Assembly (NCBI GenBank): GCA_946628545.1
Contig: CAMOWU010000015.1
Coordinates: 1 to 45,787 of the forward strand
From: an uncultured Bacteroides sp.
GTDB lineage: Bacteria > Bacteroidota > Bacteroidia > Bacteroidales > Bacteroidaceae
Reading direction: 5' to 3'
Length of the DNA stretch: 45,787 bases
In this document: piece after piece, positions 40,385 to 45,787 of the stretch
Position numbering within the stretch: position 1 is the first letter of the stretch
Layout: the number at the start of each line of letters is the position of its first letter
The notes under the pieces: generated by a model
What the model was told of the DNA's origin: nothing
What the model saw: only the letters and a program-made list of their open reading frames with translations
The model's database searches: none
Made by a program: the position numbers and the translations under genes

Positions 40385-42070
40385 TTAATTCTGAACGCGC
40401 ACAGGCCGAACACTCTGACCGCCGTCGCGGCTGCCGTAGCTCCCGAAGACGCCGCCAGAGCCGAAGACCAGGTTGTACGCGTTGTCGGAGTAGTACGTAT
40501 TGAGCGAACGCGACCAGTAGTAGCCGTACGAGCCCGCGTCGTCGAGACTCGCGTCGTAGCGGTAGCCCGCTGCGGGCAGGAAGATGCTATTTCCATTGCT
40601 CTTGCTCGTTATCAATCTGCCATTAACGCCACCCTGCGTCGTCCACTCATCCGTAGTGTATTCGCTGTTGATGAGCTCATCGAGTTGTTCCTTGCTTGGC
40701 ATCTGCCAGCCGCTCCCCCAATTCGCTGTAGCCGCATCGTCCTCAGGAAGCAACTCCCTCAAACCGCTTTCGAGGTTGTACCTGTTGTAGTCTGAGTCAA
40801 AGTAAGTGCTCCAGTTGTATGTTTCTTTCGCCTCTGTCTCTCCCCAGGCGTAGTAGCCGCCGTAGTCCTCGGGAGACTCCGCGCCCACGTTCATGTTCGC
40901 CCAAAGCGTGCCTGAGGGCAGTCCAAGGTCGATGGCCTCAAGGCCTTCGGGGGTTTCAGTGGTGGGCTGCTGTGGCTGCTCATCCACCACGGTCGGGTCG
41001 TAGCCGTCGTAGAGGTTCGACTCCACACCGGCGGCGAGGAAGGCGAGGTTGGTGGCATCTGCCATCCACTCGGCGATGGTCGGGAAGGCGAGGTTGAGGC
41101 GAACACGCTCCTTCGGCCAGCGCCAGAGGTAACTGGTCCTGGTCTGCTCGTCGTAGTACTTGCCGGTCACCAACACCTGCGGAACAGCGCCGTACTCGGT
41201 GCTGGCCGTGATCTGGCGCTGGCCTTCCACACCGTTCACCTCAAGGATGAAGGGCGCGCCATCCTCACCGATGGTGAAGTCTTCTGGCACGTCGATCTCG
41301 CAGGTCACGAATGACACGTTGTCAACACCATCGTTTTTGCCTTGGGCCTTCCTGTTGGTGTTGATCATGATGTCCTGGTCGTAGCCCATGGCGGCATGCA
41401 GTTCCTGACCGCCGAAGAGTGGCAGGGCCTCACGTCCGCCAGTATAATACAATTTGAGGGGCAGCACGGCACCCACTGCCATCAGCGTGACGTTGGCCTT
41501 GCCTGTGCCTGTGGCGTACTCCACCTTGACCACTGCGTCGTTGAAGTCGAAGTCGTCGGTCGAGCCAAGGTCCTCGAAGGCGATGGTGACGGTCGATAAC
41601 TGTTCGTCGCTGTAGGTGGGGGCTTCGGTCGGTGCGCCATCAGCGGCATCGAACTTGGCTGTCACTTGTTTTTTGGAGGCCACCTGGGCGGAAAGGGACT
41701 GGCGGACCTCACCGTTGTCAGCCACGCAGTAGATGTGCTTCGTGGTCTTGCTGACACCTACTTGAACGGTGGAGGTGCCGCTGGCGCTGAGGTTCTCGAA
41801 CTTGCCCAGGAGCGAGGAACCCTTGCGACTCGGAACACCGTCATAGACGCGGAGCGTGTAGTTGCCTTGCATGTCGGTCACTGAAGACTCGATGGTCAGG
41901 GTCTTCTGCGTGTTGAAGTTCTGGTCGGGACTCACCTGGCCGAAGACCTTCACGAAATTGGCTTGGTAGTCGGCGGTCTTGTCGGCGCCAACCACGTCAT
42001 CGTTTGAACAGCTGCTGAACATCAGTGTGCCCAATGCAGCCACAATGACGGAATAGAAGATTCTCTTCAT
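40385..42070 (-). CDS. DGR target: variable surface lipoprotein
   Basis: 561 residues from ATG 42070 (a TTG four codons earlier is rejected). Signal MKRIFYSVIVAALGTLMFSSC gives lipidated Cys21. The N-terminal and middle part (to about 330) contains EDLGSTDDFDFNDAVVKVEY, the LruC-type motif. From about 385 (AIDLGLPSGTLWANMNVGAESPEDYGGYYAWGE) it is a Fibrobacter-succinogenes-major (FISUMP) domain, a C-type-lectin-like fold. The last 65 residues are coded by VR (496-560), with 20 residues differing from the TR version. This should be a ligand-binding surface protein whose binding face is diversified. A long conserved leader precedes it. Confidence 0.93.
   Translation of the reverse strand: MKRIFYSVIVAALGTLMFSSCSNDDVVGADKTADYQANFVKVFGQVSPDQNFNTQKTLTIESSVTDMQGNYTLRVYDGVPSRKGSSLLGKFENLSASGTSTVQVGVSKTTKHIYCVADNGEVRQSLSAQVASKKQVTAKFDAADGAPTEAPTYSDEQLSTVTIAFEDLGSTDDFDFNDAVVKVEYATGTGKANVTLMAVGAVLPLKLYYTGGREALPLFGGQELHAAMGYDQDIMINTNRKAQGKNDGVDNVSFVTCEIDVPEDFTIGEDGAPFILEVNGVEGQRQITASTEYGAVPQVLVTGKYYDEQTRTSYLWRWPKERVRLNLAFPTIAEWMADATNLAFLAAGVESNLYDGYDPTVVDEQPQQPTTETPEGLEAIDLGLPSGTLWANMNVGAESPEDYGGYYAWGETEAKETYNWSTYFDSDYNRYNLESGLRELLPEDDAATANWGSGWQMPSKEQLDELINSEYTTDEWTTQGGVNGRLITSKSNGNSIFLPAAGYRYDASLDDAGSYGYYWSRSLNTYYSDNAYNLVFGSGGVFGSYGSRDGGQSVRPVRVQN
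40391..40584 (-). repeat. DGR variable repeat (VR)
   Basis: 3' end of the target gene, aligned gap-free with TR. Changed residues include nine Asn positions in AGSYGYYWSRS, LNTYYSDN and VFGSGGVFGSYGSRDGG, while the structural residues (FLPAAGYR, YWSRSLNT, SDNAYNL, SVRPVRVQ) are fixed. This is the usual split for C-type-lectin VR proteins: constant scaffold, variable face. No TAA or TAG can arise from AAC codons by adenine change, a feature of TR design. Confidence 0.97.
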
Positions 42071-42103
42071 GTTGATAAACAAGAATTATTAGTCGCGCTA
42101 CCA

Positions 42104-42425
42104 AGACCCCGAAATAGCTGTAAATGTATGGATACAGAAAAAGCGTGGGCCTTTGTTTTTGATTCACTTGCGTAAAGGTATCGCCAAACACCGTCATAGA
42201 AATGAAAAAGAAACATAGTACCTCACGCTGTCAGATATATAAAACAGCGTGAGGCACACACTGCAGCATATACCAACAGATGAGCGTCTTTGTTGTCTTC
42301 ATCCTTCTATGAGTATTATGAAATTGGCGATTTCTTACACAAGGATGAAAGCAAAAAACGCTTTCCTGGCCAGTTCGGATAAGCGTGGCACAAGACCACT
42401 CCGCCCAAATGACACCGCAAATATA
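42104..42425 (-). repeat. Target-gene leader, repeat copy 2
   Basis: About 320 nt upstream of the target gene, similar to 157-473. The hairpin CCTCACGCTGT / ACAGCGTGAGG (42221-42231 with 42244-42254) is conserved. A minus-strand -7 box, TATATTTG (42425-42418), matches the promoter place of copy 1, so transcription would start about 340 nt before the ATG. This suggests a structured 5' leader. Confidence 0.7.
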
Positions 42426-42481
42426 AATAAAAAAATGAAAATAAAAGGAAAAAGAAGAAAAAAATGTAAAAAAAACTCAAA

Positions 42482-42556
42482 GGGAAGTTAAAGGGGAAGT
42501 TAAAGGGGAAGTTAAAAGGGAAGTTAAAATGGGAGTGAAAAAGGGAGTGAAAAGGG
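42482..42556. repeat. 12-mer tandem array (GGGAAGTTAAAG type)
   Basis: Four units of GGGAAGTTAAAG/A followed by two decayed units (GGGAGTGAAAAA). It lies between the DGR promoter region and repeat copy C. Confidence 0.8.
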
Positions 42557-42558
42557 TT

Positions 42559-42671
42559 ATGGGTTATTGAGGGGTGACGATTTGACGGGAGGGTACGCAG
42601 GCTTCCCAGCCTGCGACGCGTCTGGAGGACGCGCAATCCATCATCGCAGGCAAGATGCCTGCGTACCCCGC
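42559..42671. repeat. 113-bp repeat, copy C (right of the DGR)
   Basis: Same orientation as copy A and, by hand, one difference in 113 bp. With copy A it brackets the Rpn gene and the whole DGR (about 6.06 kb between them). Confidence 0.85.
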
Positions 42672-42684
42672 GTTGAAGTAGAAG

Positions 42685-42704
42685 GTTCGGCATTCCTGCC
42701 GAAC
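42685..42704. repeat. GGCA-type palindromic repeat
   Basis: GTTCGGCA / TGCCGAAC with loop TTCC, same family as 2274 and 4164, directly after repeat copy C. Confidence 0.7.
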
Positions 42705-42719
42705 ACTATAAGGCTTTCA

Positions 42720-42806
42720 GCACGCAAGTTTAAGGGAATGGGCATTCCTAATGATGTCATAGCCAAAGCCACAGGTCTGACAGAGGCGGAAACAGAGCAA
42801 CTCTGA
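42720..42806 (+). pseudogene. Remnant of an Rpn-family C-terminus
   Basis: Encodes ARKFKGMGIPNDVIAKATGLTEAETEQL and a stop, clearly related to the tail of the Rpn protein (ARNLKRMGLPIAVIVEATGLTETEIEGL). The front of the gene is absent; palindromic repeats lie where it should be. It is in the opposite orientation to the intact gene. Confidence 0.8.
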
Positions 42807-42873
42807 CTACCTTACTTCTATGTTACTGATGAAGAAAACGATACTTTTATATGGCTGACAACTGAAAAAAGTG

Positions 42874-42881
42874 TATATTTG
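42874..42881 (+). promoter_or_regulatory. -7 box of the ATPase/nuclease gene
   Basis: TATATTTG, 27 nt before the ATG at 42909; -33 element not clear. Confidence 0.45.
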
Positions 42882-42908
42882 CAAATAGTTTAGTAAAGCC
42901 AAGTCATT

Positions 42909-44486
42909 ATGGGAACATACATCAACTTAGGAAACGAGGGGTTCAAGTCAATATTGAACGGTGAATATGTGGACAAATCAGGGCTGATTCGTGTCATCAA
43001 CGCCACACTCAATTCAGAATCGCGCTACAGCTGCGTCACTCGATGCCGACGATTCGGCAAGACGATGGCGGCAAAGATGCTGTGCGCCTACTATGACCAC
43101 TCCTGCGACTCACATGAATTGTTCGCCAATCTCGAGATTGCCAATGACCCTTCGTTTGAGAAGCATCTCAACAAATACCCGGTCATCTATCTCGACATGA
43201 CAAAGTTCACGACAGAGGGAACGCCTAAAGAGGAGCTGGTGGCGACCATTAAATCCGAGCTAATGGCAGAAATGAAGGCTGTCTATTCTGATGTGCCCTT
43301 AGATGGGAAGGACAAACTCCTGGATGTGCTTTACGCTATCTCTACGGCAAAGAAAGAAAAGTTCATTATGATTATCGATGAATGGGATGCCATTTGTCGT
43401 GAACTCCTGGGAGATAACGACGCCATGAAAGAATACGTGAATCTTTTGCGAAACTTGTTCAAAGGCATGCTGCCCGACATGGTCTTCGCTGGAGTCTATA
43501 TGACTGGCATTCTACCCATCAAGAAATACAACACACAGTCGGCACTCAACAACTTCTGGCAATACACGATGATCCAGCCTATGCGGCTCGACAAGTACTT
43601 CGGATTCACAAAAGAGGAAGTACACCAACTCTGCCTGAAACACAACATGGACTTCGACGAGATGGTGAAATGGTACGACGGATACAAGATCGGAAATGAG
43701 CCTTCTATGTTCAACCCCAGTTCGGTGGTCAAGGCACTTGCATGTGGAGAATGCGACAGCTTCTGGGCTACCACAGGCGCGTTCGATGCTGTCGCTGACT
43801 ACATCAAGATGAACTATGAGGGACTGAAAGACGATATCATCTTTATGCTTGGCGGAGGCAAATGTCCAGTTGACACTACGGGATTTGAAAACGATATGGC
43901 TGAAGTGAAGAACAAGGACGATGTGTTCACCGTACTCATACACCTTGGATACCTCTCATACGATAAGAACGAAAGGAAATGCTACATACCGAACCGAGAA
44001 GTGGCTGGTGAAATGGTCAACGCCGTGAAGCGCAACAACTGGAAGGAGGTATCCAACTCCATAGAAAACTCAAAGAAACTACTTGAAGCCACACTCAACG
44101 GCGATGAACAGGCGGTGGCTGCGGGCATCGACGCGGCACACGACGACAACACCAGCATACTATCCTACAACGACGAGAACTCGCTATCATGTGTGATCAA
44201 TCTCGCCTACTACTATGCCAGAAACGACTATATACTCTTCCGTGAACTCCCTACGGGAAAAGGATTTGCCGACATCGTCATGCTGCCGCGAAAGAACGTG
44301 GACCAACCGGCTCTGGTCGTGGAACTGAAATACAACAAGGATGCAGACACCGCCATCAACCAGATCCACCGCAAGCAGTACCCCGCCAAGGTGGCTGAGT
44401 ACACGGGCGACATCCTGCTCGTGGCCATCAACTACGACAAACAGACCAAAACCCACTCCTGCAAAATCGAAAAGTGGAAGAAGTAG
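42909..44486 (+). CDS. AAA-ATPase-like / PD-(D/E)XK nuclease domain protein
   Basis: 525 residues. It starts YINLGNEGFKSILNGEYVDKSGLI, then CVTRCRRFGKTMAAKML, a Walker A variant of the form RRFGKT typical of the AAA-ATPase-like family, with Walker B near MIIDEWDA. The C-terminal nuclease region has FADIVMLPRKNVDQPALVVELKYNKD, with Asp and ELK matching PD-(D/E)XK (DUF1703). These proteins are very common and often multi-copy in Prevotella and Bacteroides; their role is unknown, with defence or mobile-element links suggested. Full length and intact. Confidence 0.85.
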   Translation: MGTYINLGNEGFKSILNGEYVDKSGLIRVINATLNSESRYSCVTRCRRFGKTMAAKMLCAYYDHSCDSHELFANLEIANDPSFEKHLNKYPVIYLDMTKFTTEGTPKEELVATIKSELMAEMKAVYSDVPLDGKDKLLDVLYAISTAKKEKFIMIIDEWDAICRELLGDNDAMKEYVNLLRNLFKGMLPDMVFAGVYMTGILPIKKYNTQSALNNFWQYTMIQPMRLDKYFGFTKEEVHQLCLKHNMDFDEMVKWYDGYKIGNEPSMFNPSSVVKALACGECDSFWATTGAFDAVADYIKMNYEGLKDDIIFMLGGGKCPVDTTGFENDMAEVKNKDDVFTVLIHLGYLSYDKNERKCYIPNREVAGEMVNAVKRNNWKEVSNSIENSKKLLEATLNGDEQAVAAGIDAAHDDNTSILSYNDENSLSCVINLAYYYARNDYILFRELPTGKGFADIVMLPRKNVDQPALVVELKYNKDADTAINQIHRKQYPAKVAEYTGDILLVAINYDKQTKTHSCKIEKWKK

Positions 44487-44553
44487 TATGAACCCAAATC
44501 GGTCATTAGGGAAAGCATAGGCAGGCTAAAGCATGCGCCATGCGGATAAAGCG

Positions 44554-44572
44554 ATGAAGGCTTGGCCTTCAT
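44554..44572 (+). other. Small hairpin after the ATPase/nuclease gene
   Basis: ATGAAGGC / GCCTTCAT, 8-bp stem with a 3-nt loop. No T-run. The 296-bp gap around it contains no gene I can see. Confidence 0.4.
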
Positions 44573-44720
44573 GATTCTCTAATTCATGATGATTTTGACC
44601 ACCATGTGGTCACTATATTTGCTCTGACTTACGTTTCATAAGATTTGTGTGTCGCAATAAATAATTCGATAATTCTATAATTCATGAGAACAAAAACTCT
44701 AATGACCAATTTGGGATGAA

Positions 44721-44752
44721 AAAATGCGCCCTGCTCTTGCAAGGCGCATTTT
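44721..44752. terminator. Bidirectional terminator
   Basis: AAAATGCGCC / GGCGCATTTT, 10-bp stem with A- and T-rich outer ends, placed between the two convergent genes. Confidence 0.8.
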
Positions 44753-44782
44753 CTTTGCGGCATGGTCAATTTCCTAAATATC

Positions 44783-45592
44783 TTACTTGGGCAGATTGAA
44801 GGCACGGCTCATCTCCGCCATCTGCTCGTCGCTCATACCCTCGGGAGTGAAGCCCATACATTTGGCGCTGATGTAGATCTTGGCGCTCTTGCTCAAGACA
44901 TCAATCTGGTCGAAAGCATCCATCACGTCAAGCCCCTGGGCAAAGACACCATGCTTCTCCCAAAGCACTACATCGTAGTCGTCGAGTTCCTTCAAAGTGG
45001 CATCGGCCAACTCGTTGCTGCCGGGAAGGGTGTAAGGAATAATGCCCAGACCCAGCGGACAGAAGGCCTTGGTTTCGGGAATCATGCTCCAGAGGATCTT
45101 CGTCAGCACGTCCTTGCCCAGCATCTCGCGGTTGTGGCTCATGGCTACCAACTCAATGGGATGGGTATGCACGGTGGCTTTGTAGTTGGATCCTTTCTCA
45201 ATCAAGTGGTTGTGGACGGTGAGGTGGGAAGGCAACTCACTGGTGGGGTTAACGGGATTGTCGGCGATGATGACGTAGGATGCGCAGTCGTCGAGGATGC
45301 GGATCACAGAACCATTGTCCATCGGCCAGCGGGCAAGGTCGCGCATACGCTTGCCTGTACCTTTGCAATAGAAATACTTGCCTTTGAGGCAAGGCAGGGT
45401 GATGCCGATAGGTTTGACCTCACTGATGGCTGGCATCTGACGGATCTCATCGTCGATGAGGTCGGTGATATTCACTGTGATGTTGCCGCCGTTACGCTCG
45501 GCCCATCCATTGGTCCAAAGATAACCTGCCACCTCGGCGATCTTCATCACCTCGGCTTTCAGGGCAGGACGATTGTCTAAAATACTTTTCAT
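44783..45592 (-). CDS. rhaD: Rhamnulose-1-phosphate aldolase
   Basis: 269 residues, class II aldolase. The zinc ligands fit: VHTHPIEL (His142, His144) and EKHGVF (His214), with the catalytic Glu119 in TSELPSHL. The spacing matches E. coli RhaD (274 residues). It splits L-rhamnulose-1-phosphate into dihydroxyacetone phosphate and L-lactaldehyde. With the kinase and isomerase at 31.4-34.4 kb it completes the pathway, but it stands apart, on the other strand, past the DGR. Confidence 0.92.
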   Translation of the reverse strand: MKSILDNRPALKAEVMKIAEVAGYLWTNGWAERNGGNITVNITDLIDDEIRQMPAISEVKPIGITLPCLKGKYFYCKGTGKRMRDLARWPMDNGSVIRILDDCASYVIIADNPVNPTSELPSHLTVHNHLIEKGSNYKATVHTHPIELVAMSHNREMLGKDVLTKILWSMIPETKAFCPLGLGIIPYTLPGSNELADATLKELDDYDVVLWEKHGVFAQGLDVMDAFDQIDVLSKSAKIYISAKCMGFTPEGMSDEQMAEMSRAFNLPK

Positions 45593-45670
45593 ATTGTTGA
45601 TTTTTTGGTAGTTTCAAAAATTACTTGTTATATTCGATAAATCTTGTTACGCTACTATCTTTATTAACTC

Positions 45671-45787
45671 TTAACTCTTAACTCTATCCAACTCCCCTCC
45701 CCTTCGAGGGGAGGGGCAGGGGTGGGGTCTTTTCTTAACTCTTAACTCTATCCAACTCCCCTCCCCTTCGAGGGGAGGGGCAGGGGT
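45671..45787. repeat. 64-bp tandem repeat with CCCCTCCCC hairpin
   Basis: Two copies of a 64-bp unit (TTAACTCTTAACTCTATCC then CCCCTCCCCTTCGAGGGGAGGGG as a hairpin, then CAGGGGTGGGG); the second runs into the window end. The array may continue beyond the window. It lies upstream of rhaD. Confidence 0.8.

Overview
The window looks like a Bacteroidales chromosome, most likely Prevotellaceae. Promoters fit the Bacteroidetes pattern TTTG / TAnnTTTG, several secreted proteins end in the short C-terminal tail typical of Prevotella type IX secretion cargo, and Bacteroidales families are common (DUF4270, DUF5020, a DUF5112/5113-like sensor kinase). Base composition is fairly balanced, except for a clearly AT-rich restriction-modification island at 10.4-13.1 kb. 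No tool was run; all calls come from reading the sequence.

Layout. 0.8-10.2 kb: secreted or surface proteins, GMP synthase, a TrmH-type RNA methylase, two tRNAs (Glu-CTC, Ser-GCT), mannose-1-phosphate guanylyltransferase, a DUF5020 outer-membrane protein, and a pair made of a GT5-domain protein and a DUF4270 lipoprotein. 10.4-13.1 kb: a type II restriction-modification pair (D12-class adenine methylase and AlwI-like endonuclease). 13.1-20 kb: a very large double-module sensor kinase, its response regulator, and a half-length AbgT-like membrane protein, separated by repeat arrays. 20-28 kb: two secreted proteins, one a 2100-residue CotH-domain protein. 28.3-31.3 kb: ribosomal protein S1 and RNase Z, the latter between two nonamer repeat arrays. 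31.4-35.8 kb: a deoxysugar operon (rhamnulokinase-like kinase, AraA/FucI-superfamily isomerase, MFS transporter), whose matching aldolase RhaD lies at the right end on the other strand.

The main find is a complete diversity-generating retroelement (DGR) at 38.0-42.4 kb, all on the minus strand. In transcription order it holds a surface lipoprotein (LruC-like region plus a C-type-lectin-like domain) whose last 194 bp are a variable repeat (VR), a perfectly placed palindrome just after its stop, an unassigned 184-residue accessory protein, a 194-bp template repeat (TR), and a DGR-class reverse transcriptase with IGNLTSQ and YVDD motifs. By hand alignment TR and VR differ at 27 positions with no gap; 26 of these fall on adenines of the TR coding strand, changing 20 residues. 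This is the signature of adenine-specific mutagenic homing. The locus sits between two 113-bp direct repeats that differ at one base, next to an Rpn-type (PD-(D/E)XK) recombination nuclease gene. The target gene has a long leader, a diverged copy of which lies about 41.9 kb away at the left edge of the window, complete with its own promoter.

Intergenic DNA is dense with small palindromic repeats (at least six families) and short tandem arrays with 8, 9 and 12 bp periods. One palindrome has become the C-terminus of a membrane protein, and one array unit supplies the stop codon of RNase Z.
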